Source: Dehalococcoidia bacterium
GTDB taxonomy: Bacteria > Chloroflexota > Dehalococcoidia > SM23-28-2 > HRBIN24
Assembly (NCBI GenBank): GCA_032249735.1
Contig: JAVVHA010000014.1
Coordinates: forward strand, 1 to 64,000
Direction: 5' to 3'
DNA length: 64,000 nucleotides
Position numbers and translations under genes: made by a program. The notes below the pieces were generated by a model. The model did no database searches. It saw nothing but the letters and a program-made list of their open reading frames with translations, and was not told the DNA's origin. Within the stretch, counting starts at the first letter, position 1; every line of letters begins with the position of its first letter. Positions 1-7,940 of this stretch are shown here, one piece after another.

Positions 1-116
1 TGAGCGCTATGCCCCCCGGACACAGAGGTCTACACAAACTTCTTGACACAACCCATCAGCCCGTGGGGTGACGGGTTATATACGGCAGACCTCTGGTATC
101 TGGACGTCTGGACGGC

Positions 117-545
117 TTGGGGGTATCATTGTGTAGGACTCTGGCCCTTCGACTACGAGTACATAACCTAGGCCACGTGCGAGAGGTCGTCGAAGCTGCC
201 CTCGCCTCCCAGCACTGGCTGGACGAGGCGCGGAAGGAGCGGACGGGGGGCGACAAGCCACCGTATGTGCTCGTTCGCTCCACTGATGTGGCTGGCGTAG
301 TTGAGATCGGGCCCCGCTCATGGCTAGTGGGCTTGGTAAGACAGGTAGAGGCCCCGTATCTCACGCCAAAGGAGCGGGTGGAACTTGTAGTCTGGCGCAT
401 CGACCGCGGTGAAGCTGGCTACCGTGCTGTCGAGGCGACGACCGAGGCTTCGGTGGCGAGGACTCGGCTGTCCCCGTTGCTGATAAGGTCCAGTTGGTGG
501 AGTGTCCGACTGAAGTATCTCTGGAGGCGGAAGGAGGCTCGGTAG
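117..545 (+). CDS. hypothetical protein, 142 aa, doubtful
   Basis: A frame opens after an in-frame TGA at 69-71 and runs to a TAG at 543-545. The first usable start is TTG at 117, with no clear ribosome binding site. The product has a plausible globular core (VREVVEAALASQ near residue 21, then alternating strands and a basic C-terminus), but I recognise no family or motif. The 44-residue membrane peptide begins two bases after its stop, so the two may be co-transcribed. Several competing frames overlap it on both strands, so it could be non-coding or the remnant of a larger gene upstream of the window. Confidence 0.35.
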   Translation: MGVSLCRTLALRLRVHNLGHVREVVEAALASQHWLDEARKERTGGDKPPYVLVRSTDVAGVVEIGPRSWLVGLVRQVEAPYLTPKERVELVVWRIDRGEAGYRAVEATTEASVARTRLSPLLIRSSWWSVRLKYLWRRKEAR

Positions 546-546
546 T

Positions 547-681
547 ATGGAAACCGTCTCTACCCCAGGCGCGGTGCTGGCAAGTCTCTTCGGGGGCTTC
601 TTCTTGCTGGGAGGCATCGTTTTCATCGGAATGGTGGTCCGCCGCCACGGCCGACGCGCCTCTGACCGCGCCAACGAATGA
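547..681 (+). CDS. small single-pass membrane peptide, 44 aa
   Basis: ATG at 547 is preceded by an AAGGAGG-like site about 11 bases upstream and lies directly after the stop at 545. The product has a short polar N-terminus, one hydrophobic stretch of about 20 residues (VLASLFGGFFLLGGIVF), then an arginine-rich tail (RRHGRR). This is the usual layout of a single-pass protein with an N-out, C-in topology. The function is unknown. The clean membrane segment and positive-inside tail support a real gene, but at this length chance cannot be excluded. Confidence 0.4.
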   Translation: METVSTPGAVLASLFGGFFLLGGIVFIGMVVRRHGRRASDRANE

Positions 682-1215
682 CTGTTTCACGCTGCCACTG
701 CCATGCGACGGAGGAACCTCGAGGCCGTAACATAACAGGTTGGCCTCGGGGGTAGGTGGAGGGCGGGCCCTCCCTATAATCGGCCTAGAACGTCATCGCA
801 GGACCGCGAAGGGGCTCCCGCCCACAAAGGGTCTCCTCATCCGACTGCCCCCGCTTGGGGCTCAGACCCAGGGTAAGTTCCGCCCCTGATCACCGCTGCC
901 TGTCCGCCACCCTCGAGGCCTAGAGGAAGTGTGAGCGGCCAGTGACCGAAAGGGAGAGCGGCACGGGCTGTTGGGACAGGCCACGCCTCGTGGGCTTGTC
1001 ATGCACAGGGGCAGGAGGTAGGCTTGGTATGCTATGGCGAAAGGTAGCGGCCTCGAGGCGCCCAGGCCCATACCAGCTCGAGGGCACCAGCGTTCACCCT
1101 CCTCCCAAAAATCGCCCACCGTACACGTGACAGCAGCCAAACTTCTTGACACGCTCGACTGCATGCGCTATCGACCAGTGGTGGGACAACCGAGACCGCT
1201 CGAGGAAATGATGCC
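682..1215. other. 534-bp stretch without a convincing gene
   Basis: No reading frame here looks like a protein. Two inverted repeats stand close together. One has 7-bp arms at 720-726 and 742-748 (CGAGGCC/GGCCTCG). The second is a tight palindrome with 7-bp arms at 758-764 and 767-773 (GGAGGGC/GCCCTCC). A TATAAT hexamer at 775-780 abuts the palindrome, but no matching -35 box is visible. The hairpins lie downstream of the 44-residue peptide and could act as terminators, but neither is followed by a T run. I could not match the region to tmRNA, RNase P or SRP RNA. Confidence 0.5.
1146..1174 (+). promoter_or_regulatory. candidate promoter for the DUF4268 gene
   Basis: A perfect TTGACA at 1146-1151 is followed after 17 bases by TATCGA at 1169-1174, which matches only half of the -10 consensus. 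Transcription would begin near 1181, about 35 bases before the GTG start at 1216. Confidence 0.4.
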
Positions 1216-2145
1216 GTGAGCAAAATCGCTCGTCTCATGCCCGTCCCTTTGCGCGAACTCTGGGGGCATGAGGCGTTGCGCTTCACTCGCTGGCTGGCGG
1301 AGAACCTTGATTATCTGAACGAGATCACTGGACTGACACTGACCCTCGTCGAGTGGGAAGCTAGCGTGGGAGACTTTAAGGCTGACCTTCTGGCGGAGGA
1401 TGAGCAGGGAAATCTGGTCGTCGTCGAGTGCCAGTTGGAGAAGACCGACCACGATCATCTGGGCAAACTGCTGACTTACATGAGCAACATGGGCGCGGCC
1501 GTTGGCATCTGGATCACCTCCCAGCCACGGCCCGAGCATGAGAAGGCGGTCCACTGGCTCAACGAGATCCTGCCTGCTGACAAGGCCTTCTACCTGGTCC
1601 AGGTAGAAGCCTACCGCATTGAAGACTCACCGCCCGCGCCCAAATTCACCGTCATCGCCGGCCCCAGCGAACAGGCCCGCCAAGCCGGCGACGTGAGCAA
1701 GCGAATGGCCGAGAGGCACCGCTTGTACCAGCGATTTTGGCAAAGCCTCCTTGAGCGGGCCAAAGGTAGGACGCTTCTGCACGCAAACATTAAGCCAGGG
1801 ATATCACACTGGCTAAGCGCGGGGGCAGGGAAAAGTGGCCTTCTCTATAACTACGTGATCCTTATGGACGCAGCGCGGGTCGAGCTTTTTATTTTCACCG
1901 GTGATGCCGAAGCCAACAAACGCTATTTCGACCGACTTTACGAACACAAGGAGGCCATTGAGCAAGCCTTCGGCGCGCCGCTCGAGTGGCTCCGCCTAGA
2001 CGACAAACGGGCCTCGCGCATCGCCTATAGCATCAAAAAAGGCAGGCTGAGAGACGAGGGGACCTGGCCCGAACTGCAGGAGGCCATGATTGACGCCATG
2101 ATCCGTCTCGAGAAAGCCCTTGCGCCGCATATCAGGAGCTTATAA
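1216..2145 (+). CDS. DUF4268 domain protein with PD-(D/E)XK-like N-terminus
   Basis: The 309-residue product has an N-terminal half resembling the PD-(D/E)XK nuclease fold. An acidic residue in DFKADLLAE (about 53-61) is followed by VVECQLEKTDHDHLGKL (about 70-86), where the usual E-x-K appears as E-x-Q. The C-terminal half, with YQRFWQSLLE, SGLLYNYV and YFDRLYEHKEAIE, resembles DUF4268. Proteins of this type are often found with restriction or defence genes, but no such partner is seen here. The start is GTG at 1216. The gene looks less GC-rich than its neighbours and follows a gene-poor stretch, which fits horizontal acquisition. Whether it still cuts DNA is unknown. Confidence 0.7.
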   Translation: MSKIARLMPVPLRELWGHEALRFTRWLAENLDYLNEITGLTLTLVEWEASVGDFKADLLAEDEQGNLVVVECQLEKTDHDHLGKLLTYMSNMGAAVGIWITSQPRPEHEKAVHWLNEILPADKAFYLVQVEAYRIEDSPPAPKFTVIAGPSEQARQAGDVSKRMAERHRLYQRFWQSLLERAKGRTLLHANIKPGISHWLSAGAGKSGLLYNYVILMDAARVELFIFTGDAEANKRYFDRLYEHKEAIEQAFGAPLEWLRLDDKRASRIAYSIKKGRLRDEGTWPELQEAMIDAMIRLEKALAPHIRSL

Positions 2146-2155
2146 GGAGGAAGTT

Positions 2156-2926
2156 ATGGGTCTGGAGGGAGCAGTCGCCGTTGTCACGGGGGCGTCGCGG
2201 GGCATAGGGAAGGCTACCGCCATAGCCCTGGCGCGGGAGGGTGCCACGGTAGTGGTGACAGCCCGCTCTGCTGAGGGTGCCCCCAGCAAGCTGCCAGGCA
2301 CCATCCATGAGACGGCCCGGCTCATCCAGGAGGCAGGAGGCCGGGCCCTGGCCATCCCCTGCAACGTGGCCGATGAGGGAGAGGTGGAGGCCATGGCCCG
2401 CCGTGTTCTGGAGGAGCTGGGGCGGGTGGACATCCTCATAAACAACGCCGGGGTGAGCTACCCAGCTTCCTTCCTAGAGACGCCCATAAAGCGCTGGGAC
2501 CTAGTGCTGAACGTCAATCTGAGGGGCACCGTGCTGTGCACCAAGGCCTTCCTCCCCCACATGGTGGAGCGAGGAAGCGGCAAGGTTATCAACGTCTCCT
2601 CTGGGGCGGCGGCCAATCTGGAGGTGGCGGTGGGGGCCGGCCTTCTCTCTTACTCGGTGGCCAAGGCGGCCATCGAGCAGCTGACCCGTGGCCTGGCCCT
2701 GGAGGTGAAGGACAAAGGGGTAGCCGTCAACTGTCTGCGCATCGAGATGAGCGTGGTGACGGAGGGGTGGACATACCTGAACCCCGACCTGGACTATTCC
2801 ACCTGGGAGAAGCCTGAGACGGTGGCCCAGGCCATGGTTTGGCTGGCCCAACAGCCCACCTCCTTCACCGGCCACGTCCTCACCGTGGGCGAGATCAAGG
2901 AACGCATGGCGGCGGGAGGCCCATGA
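2156..2926 (+). CDS. SDR-family oxidoreductase (HSDL2-like)
   Basis: This is a 256-residue short-chain dehydrogenase. The Rossmann motif GASRGIG lies near residue 13, NNAG near residue 97, and the catalytic Ser, Tyr and Lys occur in VSSGAAAN and YSVAKAA. The GTIHETARLI stretch after the second strand is typical of HSDL2-like SDRs, which suggests an acyl or hydroxyacyl substrate. The ATG at 2156 is chosen because AAGGAGG lies just upstream. The stop overlaps the regulator gene start (ATGA at 2923-2926), so the two are probably co-translated. Its link to zinc uptake is unclear. Confidence 0.85.
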   Translation: MGLEGAVAVVTGASRGIGKATAIALAREGATVVVTARSAEGAPSKLPGTIHETARLIQEAGGRALAIPCNVADEGEVEAMARRVLEELGRVDILINNAGVSYPASFLETPIKRWDLVLNVNLRGTVLCTKAFLPHMVERGSGKVINVSSGAAANLEVAVGAGLLSYSVAKAAIEQLTRGLALEVKDKGVAVNCLRIEMSVVTEGWTYLNPDLDYSTWEKPETVAQAMVWLAQQPTSFTGHVLTVGEIKERMAAGGP

Positions 2927-3354
2927 TGGCTGTCCTGGAGGAGCTGGAGAGGGCCCTGGTTGCCAAGGGGGTGCGCATCACGCCGCCGCGAAGGGCCGTT
3001 TTGGCAGCCATAGCATCGCAGGGTGAGCAGTTCACGGCCGATGACGTCCTCAAGAAGACGCCCGGAGCTGGCCGGGCCACCGTCTTTCGCACCATCCGCC
3101 TCCTGAACCGCCTGGGCCTATTGTGTCGTGTCCTTCAGGAGGACGGACGGCTGCGCTATTCGGTGGCGGGGAGCCGCCGTCATCACCACCATCTGGTGTG
3201 CCTAGGGTGCGGGCGAGTGCAGGACCTGGATGAGTGCGCCCTGGCGCCCTTAAGCAACATCATCGCCCGGCGCACCGGCTACAGTGTGGAGGGCCACTGG
3301 CTGGAGATCTATGGGCGTTGCCTGCAGTGCCAGGAGGTGAGCACTAGGAGATGA
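2923..3354 (+). CDS. zur: Fur-family metal regulator, probably zinc-responsive (Zur)
   Basis: The 143-residue protein has an N-terminal winged helix (ITPPRRAVLAAI, then GRATVFRTIRLLNRLGL for the recognition helix) and a C-terminal metal-binding and dimerisation domain. The domain shows RRHHHHLVCLGCGRV and a final CLQC, giving two CxxC pairs for a structural zinc and a histidine cluster for the sensing site. It starts inside the SDR stop and its own stop overlaps the ATG of the metal-binding lipoprotein gene. That arrangement points to Zur controlling its own operon. Mur or Fur specificity is possible but less likely with a ZnuABC-type transporter alongside. Confidence 0.85.
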   Translation: MMAVLEELERALVAKGVRITPPRRAVLAAIASQGEQFTADDVLKKTPGAGRATVFRTIRLLNRLGLLCRVLQEDGRLRYSVAGSRRHHHHLVCLGCGRVQDLDECALAPLSNIIARRTGYSVEGHWLEIYGRCLQCQEVSTRR

Positions 3355-4250
3355 GAAGGAGCCACGCTACGGCAAGAGGATGGGCACTCATCTTTCTTTT
3401 TGTGTGCCCGCTAATGATACTAGGTATCACCAGTTGCCGTTCGGGCGGCGATGCTGAGGTGACGGCGGTGGCCACCACCCCTATCATCGCCGACCTAGCA
3501 CGGGCCGTGGCTGGGGAGAGGGTGGCTGTGATATCGCTCATCCCAGCCGGGGCCGACCCCCACACTTTCGAGATGGGGCCCTCGGTTGTGCGGCAGGTGG
3601 CCCAGGCTCGCCTTATACTGGCCAACGGCCTAGGCTTGGAAGGGCAGCTCCTGCAGGCCGTCATGGCCAACAAGAGGCCCGACGCCCTTCTGGTGCTGCT
3701 GGGGGAGAGGCTGGCCCCCAACGCCACCGACCCCCATCTGTGGCTGGACCCTACCATGGCTTCTGGGTATGTGAGGGAGATGGCGAGGGCCCTAGCGGAG
3801 GTGGACCCGGAAGGCGCTTCCTTCTACCAACAGAGGGAGCAGGCCTTCCAGGAGAGACTTCAGGCGCTGGACCGGTTCCTTTGGGAGCAGGTGGCAGCCG
3901 TGCCCCTTGAGAACCGGGAGCTGGTGGCCACCCATGCTGCCTTCCATTGGCTGGCTCAGCGGTATGGGCTGAGGGAGGTGGGCTATTTGGTGACTGGGCC
4001 TGAGGAGGAGCCGGGGGCGGGGGCTTTGGCTACCCTGCGGGAGCGCATATTGGCCCAGGGGGTGCCAGCCGTCTTCGTGGAGCCCCAGCTGGAGGCCGAG
4101 GACAGGGCCCTGGCCTCGTTAGCCTCCGACCTGGGCCTGCCCGTGTGCACCCTCTACTCGGACGCCTTCACCAAAGAGGTGTCTTCCTACCTGGCGATGA
4201 TGGAGTTCAACGGCCGGGAGCTGCGCCGCTGCCTAGGAGGAGGGAGATGA
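3351..4250 (+). CDS. znuA: zinc/manganese ABC transporter substrate-binding lipoprotein (ZnuA-like)
   Basis: A signal peptide ends in the lipobox GITSC (Cys about 29), so the mature protein should be lipid-anchored at the outer face of the membrane. Metal ligands of cluster A-I binding proteins are present: His in GADPHTFEM, His in TDPHLWLDP, His in THAAFHWLAQRYGL and Asp in LYSDAF. The His-rich loop of many ZnuA proteins is absent, so specificity for Zn over Mn rests mainly on the adjacent Zur. At 299 residues it is of normal size. The gene overlaps both neighbours by four bases. Confidence 0.88.
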   Translation: MRRSHATARGWALIFLFVCPLMILGITSCRSGGDAEVTAVATTPIIADLARAVAGERVAVISLIPAGADPHTFEMGPSVVRQVAQARLILANGLGLEGQLLQAVMANKRPDALLVLLGERLAPNATDPHLWLDPTMASGYVREMARALAEVDPEGASFYQQREQAFQERLQALDRFLWEQVAAVPLENRELVATHAAFHWLAQRYGLREVGYLVTGPEEEPGAGALATLRERILAQGVPAVFVEPQLEAEDRALASLASDLGLPVCTLYSDAFTKEVSSYLAMMEFNGRELRRCLGGGR

Positions 4251-4999
4251 GCACTGTCCCTGCCCTGCTGGTGGAGGACCTGTGGGCCGGCTACGATGGC
4301 CATACCGCCCTGGAGGGGGTCTCCTTCGTTATTGAGGAGGGTTGTATGGCTGGCCTGGTGGGCCCCAATGGCTCGGGCAAGTCCACCCTCCTGCGGGCCA
4401 TCCTGGGGCTCCACCGTCCCTGGCGGGGGCGGGTGCTGGTCTTTGGGGGCCCCCCTGATAGGCGGCAGATGGGCTACATGCCCCAGGTGGAGGTGGCCGA
4501 TTGGGCCATGCCCATCACTGCTCTGGACGTGGCCCTCATGGGCCGCTATGGCCGCCTGGGCCTCCTGCGACGCCCCGGCCGCCGTGACCGTGAGAAGGCC
4601 ATGGAGGCCCTGGATCGGGTGGGCATGGCCCATAAGGCCCGTTGCCGCCTCCAGGAGCTATCGGGCGGGGAGCAGAGGCGGGTCCTTATCGCCAGGGCCC
4701 TGGCCCAGGAGGCCCGCCTCCTACTCCTAGACGAGCCCTTCGCTGGCTTGGATGCCCCTGCCCAGCATGAGCTTTTGCACCTCTTCCAGGGCCTAAGAGG
4801 TGAGGGGCGCACCCTTCTGGTGGCCACCCACGACCTGAGCTGCGTGGCCACCCACTTCGACCATGCCGTCTTCCTCAATCGGCGGGTGGTGGCCTTCGGG
4901 CCCATCGGTGAGGTCCTCAACGAGGACGTATTGCAGAAGACGTTCCAGCGTCACCTCCTCCTGGTGCGGGAAGGGGGCATATATGCTGAGCATAGCTGA
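4247..4999 (+). CDS. znuC: zinc/manganese ABC transporter ATP-binding protein
   Basis: This 250-residue ABC ATPase has Walker A GPNGSGKST (about 37-45), a Q-loop in YMPQVE, the signature LSGGEQRRV, Walker B LLLLDEP followed by FAGLD, and the switch histidine in ATHD. The ATG at 4247 overlaps the stop of the lipoprotein gene (ATGA), and the domain begins directly after it. It energises the permease encoded next, with which it overlaps by 17 bases. Confidence 0.9.
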   Translation: MSTVPALLVEDLWAGYDGHTALEGVSFVIEEGCMAGLVGPNGSGKSTLLRAILGLHRPWRGRVLVFGGPPDRRQMGYMPQVEVADWAMPITALDVALMGRYGRLGLLRRPGRRDREKAMEALDRVGMAHKARCRLQELSGGEQRRVLIARALAQEARLLLLDEPFAGLDAPAQHELLHLFQGLRGEGRTLLVATHDLSCVATHFDHAVFLNRRVVAFGPIGEVLNEDVLQKTFQRHLLLVREGGIYAEHS

Positions 5000-5828
5000 T
5001 GCCTTGACCGAGCCTTGGCGGCTAGAGTTCATGCAGCGGGCCCTGGTGGCCACTGCCCTGGCCAGCGCCACGGCGGCGGTGGTGGGATGCTACGTGGTAT
5101 TGCGGGGCATGGCCTTCCTAGGGGATGCCCTTCCTCACGCTACCTTCAGCGGTGTGGCCGCTGCTTTCCTCTTGGGGGGCAACGTCTACCTAGGAGGGGC
5201 GGTGGCTGCTGTCCTGGCCTCCCTCCTCATGGGGCTTTTGGGGCGGCGCGGCCTCCTCAAGCACGATACGGCTGTAGGGGTGGTGTTGGCCATGGCCTTC
5301 GCTTTGGGCCTCTTGTTGGCCAGCCGCCGCGCCAATTACGCCGTCAACCTCTCGTCCTTCATCTTCGGCAGCCCTTTGGCCGTCGGTTGGGGGGATATCT
5401 GGGCTGTGGCGGCCATCGGCGGCGGGGTCCTGGCCTTGGTGGCCCTTTTCTGGAAGGAGCTGTTGGTGACCACCTATGACCCGGCCATGGCCGCTGCCCT
5501 GGGGATACCGGTAGCCCTGGTGGAGCAGGGGCTCATGCTGGCGGTGGCCCTTTGCGCAGTGGTGGCCCTGAAGGCCGTGGGCATCGTCCTAGTGATGGCC
5601 CTGCTGGTGGTACCGGCAGCCACCACACAGCTGTTGGCCAGGAGCCTTCCGGCCATGATGGCCATGGCGGTGGGGGTGGGGCTTTTGTCCTCCCTGGTGG
5701 GCCTCTACCTGGCCTACTACGCCGACGTCTCCCCTAGCGCCTCCGTGGTGCTTACTGCGGCTGCCATCTTCTTCCTGACGCTCCTGGCGCGGCGGGGGCC
5801 TCGCCTCCTCATCAGGAGGGCTCCATAA
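4983..5828 (+). CDS. znuB: zinc/manganese ABC transporter permease (ABC-3 family)
   Basis: The 281-residue protein has about eight membrane helices and the ABC-3 family features GCYVVLRGMAFLGDALPHA near residue 35 and ALKAVGIVLVMALLVVPAA near residue 200. It forms the membrane pore for the lipoprotein and ATPase encoded just upstream. The ATG at 4983 lies inside the ATPase gene, which is common for coupled ABC genes. The 3' end overlaps the end of the minus-strand tldE by 17 bases, so the two operons converge with no intergenic space. Confidence 0.9.
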   Translation: MLSIADALTEPWRLEFMQRALVATALASATAAVVGCYVVLRGMAFLGDALPHATFSGVAAAFLLGGNVYLGGAVAAVLASLLMGLLGRRGLLKHDTAVGVVLAMAFALGLLLASRRANYAVNLSSFIFGSPLAVGWGDIWAVAAIGGGVLALVALFWKELLVTTYDPAMAAALGIPVALVEQGLMLAVALCAVVALKAVGIVLVMALLVVPAATTQLLARSLPAMMAMAVGVGLLSSLVGLYLAYYADVSPSASVVLTAAAIFFLTLLARRGPRLLIRRAP

Positions 5829-7353
5829 AGTGGGCAATGGGCTGCACCTCTAGGGCCTCTACCGCTATCTCCGGGGCATAGACGATCTCATCGGCGGCCC
5901 ACACGATGGTAGGGCGGGCCTCGCGTCCCACACCCAGGATCCCCTGCAGGACGCGGTGGATGTTATCGTTGATGCGTAGGGTGTTGGGGCGTATGGGCTC
6001 GGCCAGCTGGCCACCCCTGATGACGAAGGAGTCGCCCACCACGGTGGCCGTGAAGTCGCCCGCCCGCAGACCATTGACGGGATACGTATACCAGATGCGA
6101 CCGATGTACAGGCCGTCACCCACCACGCGCAGGAGATCTTGGTGGCTCATGTCCCCCGGGATGATGATGTTGGTGGCGTGGATCCCCGGCTGGGAGTCGT
6201 AGTGGCGGCCACCACCACGGGCGAAGCGGAAGCCGTTGCGGGGCGTCAGGGCGTGACGCCATTCGTGAGGGTCCACTCCCAGCTTCTCCCGTGCCCGAGG
6301 GTCCCTCAGGATACGCTGGGATTCGTAGTAGTTGGAGAGTAGCCCCACTAGCACCCCGTCGCGGATAAGCTCCGTTCGGCCAGTGGGGAGGCCTTCACAA
6401 GTGATGCCTTTGGAGGCAGCCAGGCCAGGGGCGGCCCCGTCATCGATGATGGTTAGCTTGGTGGAGGCCACCTGTTGGCCTAGCCGGCCCAGGAAGGGGG
6501 AGGCAGCGGCATAAAAGGTGCCGAGGGATAGGCCAGGGATGATGAGGTTCTCCAGGAGGTCCATGAAGGCCTGGCGACCTAGCACCACCCGATAGCTTCC
6601 CCCGGGCACCCGCACTCCCCCCATGCCGCGGATGGCGTTCTCCGCCGCCTCCCGGCCCGCCTCGCCTGTGAACTGGCCCAGGTGGGTGACAGCATCGTAG
6701 CCGGAGCCCTTGCTCCCTTCCCCCTCTACCATGGCCGTGATGAAGGAGAGGATGAGGGTCGATTCATCTGTCTGCACCTGGGGCATGTGGGTGGAGCATA
6801 TGGCCATCCGCTCCTGAAGGACGGTGACGTCCCCTCCCAGGATAAGGGCCAGCTCTTGGGGGTCCCTGTGGATGATGGGCTCAGCAGCCTGAAAGGCGCG
6901 CAGGCCTTGGCGCACCACTCGCCAGCCCAGGTCCACCAGCTCGGCCTCGCCCAGGTCCATGATCCGGGGGTCGTGGTAGCTCCATAGGCGCCGCGGCTCT
7001 CCTGTGGGCCGGGGTAAAGTTGTGAACTCGGGGTCGACTACCGCCCCGCGGCGGGCCTTCTCCAAGGCCAACCGCACCCCCTCTAGGGACAAATCGCCAG
7101 GCTCCGACCCGAAGCCCACTAGCCTCTCCTCCCCTCCCTGTCGGCGCAGGACTACCCGTAGGCCGATGCCGAAGTTCTCCAGGGACTTGGGTTCCTCGAC
7201 GCCGTTGCTAGGGATATGGGAGGTATAGTTGAGGCGGCAATGGAGGATGCCATTGCAGGAGATGAATACCTCCGCCTCCTCCACGTCCTCCTGGGTCCCG
7301 AGGAACTCCAGGGCCTTCCTAGCCGCCTCCTCCAGCTCCCTTAGGGAGAGCAT
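5812..7353 (-). CDS. TldE/PmbA-like subunit of a TldD/TldE metalloprotease, copy 1
   Basis: The 513-residue product has the PmbA_TldD fold but no HExxxH motif, as expected for the non-catalytic TldE partner. Recognisable stretches are GIGLRVVLRR near residue 85, FMDLLENLIIPGLS, and TIIDDGAAPGLAA with GLPTGRTELIRDGVLVGLLSNYY. It is longer than E. coli PmbA (about 450). It is last in a minus-strand set tldD-tpx-tldE, four bases after tpx. TldD/TldE heterodimers digest unfolded or modified peptides in the cytoplasm, and in some bacteria they trim RiPP leaders. No precursor peptide is recognised here. Confidence 0.82.
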   Translation of the reverse strand: MLSLRELEEAARKALEFLGTQEDVEEAEVFISCNGILHCRLNYTSHIPSNGVEEPKSLENFGIGLRVVLRRQGGEERLVGFGSEPGDLSLEGVRLALEKARRGAVVDPEFTTLPRPTGEPRRLWSYHDPRIMDLGEAELVDLGWRVVRQGLRAFQAAEPIIHRDPQELALILGGDVTVLQERMAICSTHMPQVQTDESTLILSFITAMVEGEGSKGSGYDAVTHLGQFTGEAGREAAENAIRGMGGVRVPGGSYRVVLGRQAFMDLLENLIIPGLSLGTFYAAASPFLGRLGQQVASTKLTIIDDGAAPGLAASKGITCEGLPTGRTELIRDGVLVGLLSNYYESQRILRDPRAREKLGVDPHEWRHALTPRNGFRFARGGGRHYDSQPGIHATNIIIPGDMSHQDLLRVVGDGLYIGRIWYTYPVNGLRAGDFTATVVGDSFVIRGGQLAEPIRPNTLRINDNIHRVLQGILGVGREARPTIVWAADEIVYAPEIAVEALEVQPIAHFMEPS

Positions 7354-7357
7354 CTCC

Positions 7358-7888
7358 CTAGCCTCCCGTGGTCTGGTGGAGGGCCTGCAGGGCCGCTTCG
7401 TAGTTGGGCTCCTGGGTCACCTCCGGCACAATCTCCTTATAGCGGATGACCCCATCCTTGTCGATGATCCAGACGGAGCGCGCCAGGAGCTTCAGCTCCT
7501 TGATGAGCACCCCGTACTTGAGGCCGAAGTCGTGGTCCTGGTAATCGCTCCAGACCCGGATGTTTTGGACCCCCGTGGCGCCGCACCACCGCCGCAGGGC
7601 GAAGGGGAGGTCGACGGTGATGTTGGCGATGACCACCTCGCCAGGGGCCTGGGCTGCCAGCTCGTTGAACTTCTTCCCCTGGGTATCGCACACCGGCGTA
7701 TCCAGGGAGAGGGATACGGTGAGGAGGACTGTCTTGCCAGCGAAGTCCGAGAGCTTCACCGGCTTCAGGTCCAAGTTCACCACCCGGAAGTCGGGGGCCG
7801 GCTGTCCCACCTGCAGGTCAGGCCCCAGGAGGGTGAGGGGGTTGCCCCGGAAGGTCACTACGCCTGGTCGCTCCTCTATTTGGCTCAT
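7358..7888 (-). CDS. tpx: thiol peroxidase (Tpx-type peroxiredoxin)
   Basis: This 176-residue atypical 2-Cys peroxiredoxin reduces hydroperoxides in the cytoplasm, with thioredoxin as the usual reductant. The peroxidatic cysteine is Cys67 in SLDTPVCDTQ, and the resolving cysteine is Cys102 in RRWCGATGVQNI. Their spacing is normal for Tpx. The start ATG has an AGGAGG site just upstream. It sits between a TldD and a TldE gene on the same strand with small gaps, which is unusual and suggests co-expression of peroxide defence with the protease. Confidence 0.93.
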   Translation of the reverse strand: MSQIEERPGVVTFRGNPLTLLGPDLQVGQPAPDFRVVNLDLKPVKLSDFAGKTVLLTVSLSLDTPVCDTQGKKFNELAAQAPGEVVIANITVDLPFALRRWCGATGVQNIRVWSDYQDHDFGLKYGVLIKELKLLARSVWIIDKDGVIRYKEIVPEVTQEPNYEAALQALHQTTGG

Positions 7889-7940
7889 GGCCCGCCCTCC
7901 TTTCCTTTACTAGGTTTCTCTCTCGTCATGTCCTTTCCAG

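Noticed and set aside
43-80. TTGACA near position 43 with TTATAT near 76 as a promoter.
   Set aside because: The spacing is 27 bases, far from 16 to 19.
682-1215. A structural RNA (RNase P, tmRNA, SRP or 6S RNA) in the gene-free stretch.
   Set aside because: The diagnostic conserved segments of these RNAs are not visible.
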